Below, piece after piece: positions 26,143 to 34,572 of a DNA stretch of 64,000 bases. Position numbers and translations under genes: made by a program. The stretch comes from CANJBX01 sp035556735 (GTDB taxonomy: Bacteria; Pseudomonadota; Alphaproteobacteria; Rhizobiales; Xanthobacteraceae): NCBI GenBank assembly GCA_035556735.1, contig DATMFF010000014.1:62001-126000 (forward strand), given 5' to 3'. The first letter of the stretch is position 1. The number at the start of each line of letters is the position of its first letter. A model generated the notes under the pieces. That model was not told the origin of the DNA, made no database searches, and was given only the letters and a program-made list of their open reading frames with translations.

Positions 26143-27054
26143 ATGAGCCTCAGCTTCTCGATCATCGTCCCGCACCTCAACCGCCGGCATATGCTGCGCG
26201 AAGCCTTGGCGAGCGTGCACGCCCAACGATGGCCCTCGGTCGAAATCATCGTGGTCGACGGCGGATCGACCGACGGCAGCCTCGAGGAACTTGCCGAGCG
26301 GACCGACATCCGCCTGCTGACCGGGCCGGACCGGGGCGTGTTCGACGCATTCAACAAAGGGATAGCCGCTGCGAGTGGCGAGGTCATCGGTATCCTCAAC
26401 TCCGACGACCTTTATGCGGACGGCGCATTTGCCGCGATCGACACCGCACTCTCCAGTCACCCGGATGCGCACGCCGCCTGCGGCACCGCCATCCTGACCG
26501 AAGACGGACAAACGATCGAGACCTACGGCAGAACCGCCGACAAGACCCTCACCCCGCGCACAATCATGATCGGAAGCTGCGTGCCGAATGCGCGCTTCTT
26601 CCGGCGCGAGGCGGTTGCCCGCGTCGGGCCATTCAGCGCGGACTACAAGTATGTCGCCGACCGCGACTGGCTCGCCCGCTGGTACGAAGCGGGCTTCGTG
26701 ACCGTTCCTGTCGGCCAGCACGTCTACACCTACCGGCGCCATCCCGGATCGCTGACGTTCGATGCCGCGCGCTCCCACGAACAGCGCATCCGCAGCGAGC
26801 TGCTCGATCTGGCCCGGTGGTGGATGGCGAACGATGGCGCCAGCCATGAGATGCGCCATGCCGCGCGTCTCATGGAAGGACGCTGCGTGCTGTGGCTCGC
26901 CGCCGCCGCCCTGCGGCAAATGCAGTTCGGGCAGGCGGCCCGCCATCTTCTCAAGGCCCGCGACCGCTGGTCGCTTGGGCCCATACTCTCTGCTGTCGAG
27001 AGTGCGATCAATCGGGAAATGCACCGCCGGGACGCTCCTGCCCGCGATCGATAG
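26143..27054 (+). CDS. GT2 family glycosyltransferase
   Basis: A 303-residue GT2 enzyme. SFSIIVPHLNRRHML opens the fold, IIVVDGGSTDGS binds the nucleotide, and ILNSDDLYADG supplies the metal-binding acidic pair; DRDWLARWYEAGF is the likely catalytic-base loop. This 'VDGGSTDG...LNSDD' subtype is frequent in O-antigen clusters, and the C-terminal enzyme at 62260 has the same motifs. The ATG at 26143 (MSLSFSIIV) is preferred over an upstream frame extension that would overlap the divergent gene. Confidence 0.9.
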   Translation: MSLSFSIIVPHLNRRHMLREALASVHAQRWPSVEIIVVDGGSTDGSLEELAERTDIRLLTGPDRGVFDAFNKGIAAASGEVIGILNSDDLYADGAFAAIDTALSSHPDAHAACGTAILTEDGQTIETYGRTADKTLTPRTIMIGSCVPNARFFRREAVARVGPFSADYKYVADRDWLARWYEAGFVTVPVGQHVYTYRRHPGSLTFDAARSHEQRIRSELLDLARWWMANDGASHEMRHAARLMEGRCVLWLAAAALRQMQFGQAARHLLKARDRWSLGPILSAVESAINREMHRRDAPARDR

Positions 27055-27071
27055 CGGGGGCCGTCCCGCCG

Positions 27072-27974
27072 TCACCGGCGCGGCTCGGCTCCTCCGGCCT
27101 CGGGGCGAAACAGCTCCCTGAGATCGATGCGCGGGAACTCGTCGAGAGCTCCGCCCGCGGTCGCGTTGACGATCTCGACCCCGCTGCTCGCGGCGATTTC
27201 CTTGATGCGGCGGTATTGCCGCCACAAAGTTGCCAGTCCTGTCAGCTCGTCGAACAGCGACGTGACGGTGCCGTCGCTCGTGGTGGAGAAATCCTTCCCC
27301 TTCAGCACAGTCGGCTCGTAGAAATACTTGTAATCGCCCGTGCGGAACGAGTCGTGGTCGGTGCCGAGCAGATAGATGCGCCTGAAGCCCATGTACATCG
27401 CAATCATGATGCACATCAGCGGCACCGACTGAACGCCGGGAATGGGCCCGGTGATGTCCGGCTTGGCGTTTCCCGGATAGGCGGCAAGGTCTCCGGAAAA
27501 GACGGTGTAGCGGACCTCGCGCCCCGCAAACAGGCCCTCGTCGCGCACAAGCGCTTCCTCGGTATGGTTGAGGAACAGGGTGGCGCTTCCCAGGCGCGTG
27601 TCCATCTCGCGGAACCAGCGCACGACGTCCTCGCGCGTCATCACACCGTAGGTGATCTGCGGCACGCAGTGGTAGAGCGGGCGAATGAGCGCATAGTCGC
27701 GATGATGATAGCCGCTCGACACCGAGAAGACCTTCTCGCCCCGCAGGCACGTGATGTCCTGCAGCTTCACGCTCGGCCCGTTGCACAGGATGAAGCACCG
27801 CTCGCCTGCATGACGGCCGCGCAGGTCCGCGTTGCGGGCGGCGAGTTGCAGCGGATGGGCCATGCGGGCCGCCTCCGCCCGCGCGCGTTCACGCGCCGGG
27901 CGTGTGACGTACAGGTAGTCGTGCAGGGCGTGGGGCATTGCGCCCCGAAGCAGCTTGGGGATCTGATTCAACAT
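27072..27974 (-). CDS. MptE-like/GT42-like Rossmann protein of unknown function
   Basis: A 300-residue protein from the ATG at 27974 (MLNQIPKLLRG). After a basic N-terminal segment it has CFILCNGPSVKLQDI (about 60-75), a pattern shared by the MptE-like pterin kinase/Maf flagellin-glycosylation superfamily and by GT42 sialyltransferases (consensus GNGPSL). Later VPLMCIMIAMYMGFRRIYLLGTD mirrors the second conserved block of those families, in which a helix leads into a strand ending in an acidic residue. It could be a glycosyltransferase using a CMP-sugar, which would fit the nonulosonate-like genes at 33-38 kb. That is an inference; the family assignment itself is only moderate. Confidence 0.6.
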   Translation of the reverse strand: MLNQIPKLLRGAMPHALHDYLYVTRPARERARAEAARMAHPLQLAARNADLRGRHAGERCFILCNGPSVKLQDITCLRGEKVFSVSSGYHHRDYALIRPLYHCVPQITYGVMTREDVVRWFREMDTRLGSATLFLNHTEEALVRDEGLFAGREVRYTVFSGDLAAYPGNAKPDITGPIPGVQSVPLMCIMIAMYMGFRRIYLLGTDHDSFRTGDYKYFYEPTVLKGKDFSTTSDGTVTSLFDELTGLATLWRQYRRIKEIAASSGVEIVNATAGGALDEFPRIDLRELFRPEAGGAEPRR

Positions 27975-28031
27975 GTCGAGCGACGCATCTGCCAAGCCTG
28001 CAACCGTGCGCGGCGACCGCGGCCGTACGCG

Positions 28032-29312
28032 CTAGGCCCAGGTCCGGCGAATGGCGGAAAATTCGTCCACCGCCTTGAGCATCTGGGCGGCATATTCATC
28101 CCAGCTGCCCCGTTCGGCCACGCGGTGGCCGGCTGAAACCAGCTGCTCGCGCGCCGCGGGGTCGCGCAGGTCCATGATCGCCTGGGCGAGCGCATGCTCG
28201 TCCTTGGGCGGAAACAACCTTGCGGCATCACCCAGCTGCTCGCGCGCGCCAGGCACGTCTGAGGCGATGACGGGACAGCCCAGCGCGAAGGCTTCGAGCG
28301 GCGGCAGGTTGTCGGGGCCGAAGAATGTCGGGAACACCATACAGAACGCGCTCTTGTAAAGCTCCACGAGCTCTGCCCGGTCAACGAACCCCGGAAATCT
28401 CGTCACCCCTTCCAGCCCCAGCCGGCGCGCGTACTCGCGAACGTACTCGATATTGCCTTTGTCCGATCCGCTGAACACGACGCCGAGATTCCATCCGGTG
28501 CGCTCGCGCACGATGCGGCAGGCTTCCAGCACGACGACGTGGTTCTTATGGGGCCAGAACTGCGCCGGATAGAACAGATAGTCCGCCGGCAGATCAAATC
28601 GCTTGAGCCGATCAGCTTGCCTCGGCCTGTCCGCCGCCTCGCGCGCGAACGTCGGCGTTACGAACGGCAGCACGTGAATGCGTTCGGGCGGAATGCTGTA
28701 ATAGGACGTGACTTCGTTCCGCCCGGTTTTGGTCCCTGTGTAGAGCACGCTGGCGCGCCGCAGGATCTCTTGATATCCGCGTTCTCGCCGCTGCCATTCC
28801 TGCGAACTGCTGACTTCGGGAAACCACGGACTGGCGCGATGCTGGAGATCCCACACCGTCATCGCGAACGGCACATCCATCGTGATGCCCTCGAGCCACG
28901 GCACCAGCCGGATGAGAAATTGAATGCCGGCGCGTTGATAGACGCGATCTTCCCAGGACAACTTTGGCTGACTCAGCAGCTTTGGCGGCTGCAGGAAGAG
29001 AACATATCGCACGTGACGCAAGACATGGGGCAGCCACTGGTACTTTTCTTCCCGGATGACCAGTTCCTTGAGTTGCCGCTCGTAGAGCTTCTCGTCCTCG
29101 GTCAGGACGTGGACTCGCTCGGCATCGATGTTCAGCCGCGGAAACTCCGGAAAGGTCCGCGCAAGTTCTTCGCCGTCGTTGTAATGGCACAGCACGAGTT
29201 CGTGGCCGCACGTCTTGCGAATCCGACCCAGCGCGGAGAGCTGGTCATGGAGCAACGTGTGGCCGCCGCCCTCCGTTGCCGTCATCGTGCCCAGGAAAAT
29301 TCCGATCTTCAC
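28032..29312 (-). CDS. GT4 family glycosyltransferase
   Basis: A 426-residue GT-B enzyme. The C-terminal half has FYPAQFWPHKNHVVVLEA and the sugar-nucleotide-binding EX7E-type region FFGPDNLPPLEAFALGCPVIASDVPG, diagnostic of GT4. The N-terminus (VKIGIFLGTMTATEGGGHTLL) has the glycine-rich acceptor loop. The start is a GTG at 29312 with AGGATGG upstream; a 40-residue extension in frame overlaps the next gene and is arginine-rich, so it was rejected. It follows the nucleotidyltransferase gene after 70 bp in the same direction and is likely the distal part of the ABC-exporter operon. Confidence 0.92.
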   Translation of the reverse strand: MKIGIFLGTMTATEGGGHTLLHDQLSALGRIRKTCGHELVLCHYNDGEELARTFPEFPRLNIDAERVHVLTEDEKLYERQLKELVIREEKYQWLPHVLRHVRYVLFLQPPKLLSQPKLSWEDRVYQRAGIQFLIRLVPWLEGITMDVPFAMTVWDLQHRASPWFPEVSSSQEWQRRERGYQEILRRASVLYTGTKTGRNEVTSYYSIPPERIHVLPFVTPTFAREAADRPRQADRLKRFDLPADYLFYPAQFWPHKNHVVVLEACRIVRERTGWNLGVVFSGSDKGNIEYVREYARRLGLEGVTRFPGFVDRAELVELYKSAFCMVFPTFFGPDNLPPLEAFALGCPVIASDVPGAREQLGDAARLFPPKDEHALAQAIMDLRDPAAREQLVSAGHRVAERGSWDEYAAQMLKAVDEFSAIRRTWA

Positions 29313-29382
29313 GACCCGCCATCCTTCCACTCGACGACACGAGCGCGGCCGCCGGCCCCACCGGCATGATCGACGTACTTCA

Positions 29383-30081
29383 TCACGAGAACCGACCCGC
29401 CGCGTGATCGGCAACGGCAGTTTCGTAGTCATCGGGACGGCCGATGTCCATCCAGTAACCCGAGTGCGGCTCGACGTTAACCACCCTGCCCAGGGACACG
29501 AGCTCGCGCATCAGATCGTCAAATCCGAACGGGCGGCCATCCGGGATGAAGGACAACGCCGCTCTGTTAACCATATACACACCCATGCTGACCTCGAACG
29601 GGACCGTCGGCTTTTCCTCGAAGCCGATCAGTTCGCCCTTGCGCACATGCAGAACGCCGTAATCTATCGTCTGCTGGCGCTGATGCGACGCGATCGTGAA
29701 GAGTCTGCGGCCGTCCACATGCCGGTCGTGAAACGTCGCGAAGTCGAGATCGGTGAGCACGTCCCCGTTCATGACCAGGAAGTCGTCGGGAAGATCGCGG
29801 ATGAGCGTGAGCGGCGCCATCGTGCTCAGCGGCCGGTCTTCGACGGAGTAGTCGATCTTCACGTCCCACTCCCCGCCGTCGCTGAAGAACGCACGGATCA
29901 GCTTGGTGTGTGCGCTGATGGCGAGCGTGATGTGATCGAACCCGGCGGCCGCCAGCTGGCGCACCACGATATCGAGCACGGGCCGCTCCCCGATCGGGAC
30001 CAGCGGCTTGGGGATGGTGAGCGTGAACGGTCGAAGGCGCGTGCCGCGGCCGCCGGCGAGGATGATGGCGCGTCTAGACAT
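29383..30081 (-). CDS. Sugar-phosphate nucleotidyltransferase
   Basis: A 232-residue nucleotidyltransferase (RmlA/ManC-like GT-A fold) with IILAGGRGTRLRPFT at the start, IPKPLVPIGERPVLD, MNGDVLTDLDF for the metal, and FEEKPTV. It has no second domain. Its ATG overlaps the stop of the LegB-like dehydratase gene by 8 bp, so the pair probably acts in sequence: this enzyme would make the NDP-sugar that the SDR dehydrates. In the legionaminic pathway the analogous PtmE makes GDP-glucosamine but carries extra CBS domains that are absent here. The nucleotide and sugar are not predictable. Confidence 0.85.
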   Translation of the reverse strand: MSRRAIILAGGRGTRLRPFTLTIPKPLVPIGERPVLDIVVRQLAAAGFDHITLAISAHTKLIRAFFSDGGEWDVKIDYSVEDRPLSTMAPLTLIRDLPDDFLVMNGDVLTDLDFATFHDRHVDGRRLFTIASHQRQQTIDYGVLHVRKGELIGFEEKPTVPFEVSMGVYMVNRAALSFIPDGRPFGFDDLMRELVSLGRVVNVEPHSGYWMDIGRPDDYETAVADHAAGRFS

Positions 30082-31066
30082 TGTACAGCTCGGCCTTGTA
30101 GCGATCGCGGTGCCGCGGGTTCTTGAGCCAATCGATCGTCCGCGTGAGCCCCTCCTCGAGCGGAACGCGGGGCGCATAGCCGGTCAGGGAATGCACGAGC
30201 GTGTTGTCGCACAGCAGGCGCTCGACCTCGCTGGTCGCGGGGCGAACCCGATCCTGATCGGAAACGACCTCGATGTCGGCGCCCATCAGGCGGGCGATGA
30301 GTTCCGCAAGCGCGCCGATCGCGATCTCGCGTCCGCTTCCGATATTGACGGACCGCCCGATCGCCTCATTGCATCCGGCCAGCGCAATCAGGCCGCGGCA
30401 GGTGTCTTCGATGTAGTTGAGGTCGCGCGTCGGCGACGTATTGCCGAGCTTGATCCGGCGGTTGCCCGCCAGGATCTGCAGGATGACGGTCGGGATGATC
30501 GCGCGTGCGGACTGCCTCGGCCCGTAGGTGTTGAACGGGCGCGCGACAGTCACCGGCGTTCCGAACGCCAGGTGATAGCTTTCCGCCAGCGCGTCGGCGG
30601 CGATCTTGCTGGCGCTGTAGGGAGACTGCGGCTGGCGCGGATGCGCCTCGTCGATCGGGACGTAGCGCGCCGTTCCGTAGACCTCGCTGGTCGAGGTGAC
30701 GATCACCTGCGCGGCCTCGCAGTCCCGCGCTGCCTGGACGACGTTGAGCGTTCCCGTGATGTTGGTGTCGACGTAGCTGCGCGGAGCGCGATACGAGAAC
30801 GGGATCGCGATGAGCGCCGCCAGGTGGAACACAATATCCACGCCCGACACGGCGCCGCGCACGAACTCGGCATCGCGGATGTCGCCGGCGATGACCTCGA
30901 GCTCCGGCGCGCGCGGGCTTTCGTCGAGCCATCCCCAGCTGTTGAACGAATTGTAGAGCACCATGGCACGCACGTTCGCGCCGGCGGCCGCCAGCGCCTC
31001 GACGAGATGAGAGCCGATAAATCCGTCGGCGCCCGTCACCAGGACCCGCTTTCCGTGAAGAGTCAT
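30074..31066 (-). CDS. NAD-dependent sugar-nucleotide 4,6-dehydratase (LegB-like)
   Basis: A 330-residue extended SDR. TGADGFIG (11-18) binds NAD; STSEVYG and YSASK hold the catalytic residues. The stretch VLYNSFNSWGWLDE is, from memory, nearly diagnostic of LegB, the GDP-GlcNAc 4,6-dehydratase of legionaminic acid synthesis, and of close relatives. It overlaps the acyltransferase gene by 4 bp (ATGA) upstream and the nucleotidyltransferase by 8 bp downstream. With NeuB-, PseG- and CMP-synthetase-like genes 4-7 kb away it may feed a nonulosonic acid or an acylated amino sugar. I am confident of the enzyme class and less so of the substrate. Confidence 0.8.
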   Translation of the reverse strand: MTLHGKRVLVTGADGFIGSHLVEALAAAGANVRAMVLYNSFNSWGWLDESPRAPELEVIAGDIRDAEFVRGAVSGVDIVFHLAALIAIPFSYRAPRSYVDTNITGTLNVVQAARDCEAAQVIVTSTSEVYGTARYVPIDEAHPRQPQSPYSASKIAADALAESYHLAFGTPVTVARPFNTYGPRQSARAIIPTVILQILAGNRRIKLGNTSPTRDLNYIEDTCRGLIALAGCNEAIGRSVNIGSGREIAIGALAELIARLMGADIEVVSDQDRVRPATSEVERLLCDNTLVHSLTGYAPRVPLEEGLTRTIDWLKNPRHRDRYKAELYNV

Positions 31067-31707
31067 GACACAGCCCGATCAGAACGCATCCGATGCACCT
31101 TCGCCGGAATGCCGAATGCCACAGCGTTGTCCGGAATCTCGCCGCGCACCAGGGAGTGCGCGCCGATGGCGCCGCGCGCGCCGATCCTCGCGCCCTTGAG
31201 CACGACGGTGTGGCTGCCGAGCCAGACGCCCTCCCCGATCGACACCGGCGCGCTGTCGATCGGCGCATACTTGACGTGATCGGGGTGATCGAGCCCGTGC
31301 TCCGCGTCCGTAACCTGGACATAGGGTGCGAAGATGCAATGGTCGCCGATCGTCAGGCGCTGCATCGCTCCGAGCATGCCGAACCAACCGATGTGCACGT
31401 GCGTTCCGATGCTCAGATGCCCGGAGGGTCCCGTGCCGATGTAAGTGTGGCGCCCGATCTGCGCGCCCTCCCCGAGGACCACAGATCCGCGGATGAGGAC
31501 GCCGGGCTCGATGGCGGCGCCATCGCCGACGACGACGTCGCCTTCGATCGTCACGCCATCACCGAGCTCGACGTCGCGTCCGAACTTGACGTTTCCGTTG
31601 ATCCGAACGCCGCGGCCGATGTGCCGGGGCCGCGGGAAGCTCGCGGCGTGCCGGGACGCAAGACGCCAGCGAATCCAGGTTCGCAGATGCTCAAGCCAGG
31701 AATTCAC
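31063..31707 (-). CDS. Hexapeptide-repeat acyltransferase
   Basis: A 214-residue left-handed beta-helix protein. Hexapeptide repeats run from about residue 30 to 105 (for example IGRGVRINGNVKFG, IGRHTYIGTG) and resume near the C-terminus (IGEGVWLGSHTVVLKGARIG), interrupted by the loop DAEHGLDHPDH that usually holds the catalytic histidine in WbbJ/maa-type O-acetyltransferases. The start is a GTG at 31707 whose bases overlap the wzt stop (GTGA). It ends in a 4-bp overlap with the LegB-like gene. It probably acetylates a sugar of the exported polymer or a nucleotide-sugar intermediate. Confidence 0.87.
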   Translation of the reverse strand: MNSWLEHLRTWIRWRLASRHAASFPRPRHIGRGVRINGNVKFGRDVELGDGVTIEGDVVVGDGAAIEPGVLIRGSVVLGEGAQIGRHTYIGTGPSGHLSIGTHVHIGWFGMLGAMQRLTIGDHCIFAPYVQVTDAEHGLDHPDHVKYAPIDSAPVSIGEGVWLGSHTVVLKGARIGARGAIGAHSLVRGEIPDNAVAFGIPAKVHRMRSDRAVS

Positions 31708-33005
31708 GTGCGCCCGAGCCTCGTGATCTCCCAAGGGAGCTGGATCGACGTCGCGCCGTTCTTGCGGTCGTAGCCGAGCGCGGTCACGATTCCGACGTGA
31801 TCCTCGACCCTGAAGATCGGGGCTTCCGCCACGTCCACGATGCGGCGCGCCTGCACCATGCCCGAGCGGATGTGGTAGCTCCCCGTGTTGAGGATACGCG
31901 GCGGGATGCGCACCCGTGCCGAATAGTGGCCGGGCTCGCGGCGCTCGAGGCGTCCCAGGTCGAGCTCGCTGTCGCTGATCCCGATAATGGGCACCGACAA
32001 TTCCTCGGAGTGGACTTCGATACTGACGGTCAGGTCCTTGACCGCTTCGACGAGTTCATAATCGACGATGACGTCGAAAGGCTCGGTCAACTCGACGCTG
32101 CTGGCGATCTCGCCATTCGCCTTTTCCACGCGGATGCGGCGGATCTTGCCGCACAAGCCGGCCGCGGGCGCCTCTGCGAAGGTCTGGTCGGCAGGGCCCT
32201 CCCCGAGCTCGCGCCGCACGTAGCGGGCGATGACGCTGCCCGTGTCGCCATGTGCGACCAGCCGCCCATCCTCGAACAGCGCTGTCTTCCGGCACAGCCT
32301 GCCGATCGCCGGCAGGTTGTGGCTCACGAACAGGATCGTGCGCCCCTCGCGGTTGACGTCGCTCATGCGCCCGAGACACTTCCTCTGGAAATTGAGGTCG
32401 CCGACCGCGAGCACCTCGTCGACGATGAGGATCTCGGGCTCGAGGTGCGCCGCCACGGCGAAGGCGAGCCGGACGTACATGCCGGACGAATAGCGTTTCA
32501 CCGGCGTGTCGATGAACTCGTCGATGTCGGCGAAGGCGACGATCTCGTCGAACTTGCGGCGCACCTCCTCGTGGCTCATGCCCAGGATGGCACCGTTGAG
32601 ATAGACGTTCTCGCGGCCGGTCAGTTCGGGGTGAAATCCCGTCCCCACCTCGAGCAGCGTCGCAAGCCGCCCCTTCATCCTGATCCGGCCGGCGGTGGGC
32701 ATGGTGATGCGCGACAGCAGCTTGAGGAAGGTCGACTTGCCCGCCCCGTTCGCTCCGATGATGCCGAGCGTTTCGCCTTCTTCGACGTCGAGCGTGACGT
32801 CCTCGAGCGCGTAGAAGGTCTCGCCGCGCAGCCTCGCCGAATGCGCATGCGGCATCACCTTGGGCTCGATCGGCGCATTGGGATCCGGCAGGCCGCGCCA
32901 GCGCGCCCACGCGCTCTGCAGATCCTTCACCAGGGTCCCATGGTTGAGAACACCAAGGCGGTATTCCTTGGTCAGATTTTCAACACTGATGGCATATTGC
33001 GTCAT
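31704..33005 (-). CDS. wzt: Polysaccharide ABC exporter ATP-binding protein (Wzt) with C-terminal domain
   Basis: A 433-residue ATPase that powers export of a finished polysaccharide. Walker A is GANGAGKST (84-92), the ABC signature is in KRYSSGM, and Walker B with its switch is ILIVDEVLAVGD. About 170 residues beyond the nucleotide-binding domain (from about 260) form a beta-rich extension, as in Wzt proteins that recognise a modified non-reducing end (for example O9a). This suggests the polymer carries a terminal cap. It lies 4 bp from the permease gene and overlaps the acyltransferase, whose product may make or modify that cap. Confidence 0.94.
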   Translation of the reverse strand: MTQYAISVENLTKEYRLGVLNHGTLVKDLQSAWARWRGLPDPNAPIEPKVMPHAHSARLRGETFYALEDVTLDVEEGETLGIIGANGAGKSTFLKLLSRITMPTAGRIRMKGRLATLLEVGTGFHPELTGRENVYLNGAILGMSHEEVRRKFDEIVAFADIDEFIDTPVKRYSSGMYVRLAFAVAAHLEPEILIVDEVLAVGDLNFQRKCLGRMSDVNREGRTILFVSHNLPAIGRLCRKTALFEDGRLVAHGDTGSVIARYVRRELGEGPADQTFAEAPAAGLCGKIRRIRVEKANGEIASSVELTEPFDVIVDYELVEAVKDLTVSIEVHSEELSVPIIGISDSELDLGRLERREPGHYSARVRIPPRILNTGSYHIRSGMVQARRIVDVAEAPIFRVEDHVGIVTALGYDRKNGATSIQLPWEITRLGRT

Positions 33006-33009
33006 TGCA

Positions 33010-33882
33010 TCAGACCGTATCGACGGCGTTCATTTCAGCGCGCCCGAACAGCGCCACTCCGACGGCGAGGACCGCAGCCAGCACCGCGGCGCTGATCGCC
33101 ATCTGGACGAGCGTCACCGAGCCCATCCCGAATGCCGCAAGGCGGAACAACTCGACCGTAGTCGAGAGCGGGTTGACGGCAGCGAGGAGCCGCCACTTTT
33201 CGGGAACTTGCGACAGCGGATAGATGATCGGGGTGGCATACATCCAGAGCTGCAGCGCCGTGCCGATCACCGACGTCAGGTCGCGATAGCGCGTGGTCAG
33301 CGCAGACATGATGAGCCCGCAGCCGAAAGCGAACAGCGTGTTGATGACGAACAACACCGGGGTGAGCACGATCGCCGCCGACGGCAGACCCGCGCGGCCG
33401 CGCCAGATCTCGAAGCCGAAGAGGAAGCCGAACACCAGAACCTGCAGCATCAGCGTGACGAAATTCGTCAGGACCGTCGCGATCGGCACGGTGAGGCGAG
33501 GAAAGTACACCTTCCCGAACAGTCCGCTGTTGGCGACGAAGATGTCGGATGTCGCGATCAGGTTCGCCGAGAAGTTCGACCACATGATGATGCCGGACAG
33601 GTAGAAGATGACCGGCGGCAGACCGTCGGTCGGCATGCGGATGATGATGCTGAAGATGATGGTGTAGACCGCGGCCGTCGCGATCGGCTGAGCAAGGTAC
33701 CAGAACGGGCCGAGCACGGTCTGCCGATAGTTCACGACGAAGTTGCGCCGCATGAACAACGCGATCAGGTCGCGGCTCTCCCACACCTCGCGCAGGCCGA
33801 TGTCGAACAGCGCGCGCTTTGGCGTGATCACCACGTCCCAGGCCTGATGATCGACCTTGTCATGTGCAGCAATCTTCAACAC
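33010..33882 (-). CDS. wzm: Polysaccharide ABC exporter permease (Wzm)
   Basis: A 290-residue ABC-2 type permease with six predicted membrane helices. The N-terminal amphipathic part ESRDLIALFMRRNFVVNYRQTVLGPFWYLAQPI is typical of Wzm/KpsM/TagG-type exporters of undecaprenyl-linked polysaccharide. The start is a GTG at 33882 with GAGGT eight bases upstream. wzt follows after 4 bp. This is the only polymer exporter seen in the window, so at least one of the glycans is exported by the ABC-dependent route. Confidence 0.94.
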   Translation of the reverse strand: MLKIAAHDKVDHQAWDVVITPKRALFDIGLREVWESRDLIALFMRRNFVVNYRQTVLGPFWYLAQPIATAAVYTIIFSIIIRMPTDGLPPVIFYLSGIIMWSNFSANLIATSDIFVANSGLFGKVYFPRLTVPIATVLTNFVTLMLQVLVFGFLFGFEIWRGRAGLPSAAIVLTPVLFVINTLFAFGCGLIMSALTTRYRDLTSVIGTALQLWMYATPIIYPLSQVPEKWRLLAAVNPLSTTVELFRLAAFGMGSVTLVQMAISAAVLAAVLAVGVALFGRAEMNAVDTV

Positions 33883-33942
33883 GGGCTCATACCTCGGATT
33901 GAATGGTATCGGCGGGATGCAGCTGCATTCGAGGACAGCGGC

Positions 33943-34572
33943 TCATGCCAGCCACTTCACGAGCTCGAACACCTCGGCGAGCTCGACTCCCATCCGCTGG
34001 CCGGCGTTCTCGGCCTCGTGGCGGAAGAACGAGATCCACCGCTCGTGCGTGCGGGCCATCTCGGAGCGGTGCGCACGGACGGCTCGCTCCTTGGTCTCCC
34101 AATGCGGCGTGATGTCGACAAAGAACGTCCCGCGAAAATCGGTCGGCGAGTGATACCAGTTGCTCCGGTACATCAAGAGACGCGGCACGTGCCGGCACGA
34201 ATGCAGCGAGGCCCGCGCCAGCGCGTGGTGGTCGTGATGGATGTCGCCGATCCAGTGGGTGTAGACCAGGTCGATCTTCCTGTCGTGGACGATCTTGAGG
34301 ATCTCGACGTTGAGCGGATCGATGAATTCGAGCTCCAGCGTCTTGAACGAGCCGCAGATCAGTTCGTCGGCCCCCAGGATGGCGATCGCCTCCTCGCCCT
34401 CGCGGCGCGCGTCGGCGTTCTCGCGCACCATGGTCTGGTCGGGCGCCCGGTATCCCGAGTCCGTGGCGACATAGACATAGACTCGGTCTCCCGCCGCCTT
34501 GTGCTTGGCGAGCGCGCCGCCGCAGCCGAGCTCGACGTCGTCGAAATGGGCACCGATCGCGAGCACGTTCAC
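33943..34572 (-). CDS. PIG-L (LmbE) family deacetylase
   Basis: A 209-residue zinc-dependent N-deacetylase-like enzyme. The metal motif AHFDDVE (8-14) and the distal HHDHH are those of PIG-L/LmbE proteins, which remove acetyl from N-acetylglucosamine-type groups. The start is a GTG at 34572 sharing one base with the WbqC stop (TAGTG). It lies 60 bp upstream of wzm. In this context it could deacetylate an amino sugar in the nonulosonate-like branch, or the finished polymer from the cytoplasmic side. No signal peptide. The substrate is unknown. Confidence 0.88.
   Translation of the reverse strand: MNVLAIGAHFDDVELGCGGALAKHKAAGDRVYVYVATDSGYRAPDQTMVRENADARREGEEAIAILGADELICGSFKTLELEFIDPLNVEILKIVHDRKIDLVYTHWIGDIHHDHHALARASLHSCRHVPRLLMYRSNWYHSPTDFRGTFFVDITPHWETKERAVRAHRSEMARTHERWISFFRHEAENAGQRMGVELAEVFELVKWLA

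Noticed and set aside
28032..29432. Extension of the GT4 gene to an ATG at 29432
   Set aside because: The added 40 residues are arginine-rich, overlap the nucleotidyltransferase gene, and the GTG at 29312 has a good ribosome binding site and matches the family N-terminus.
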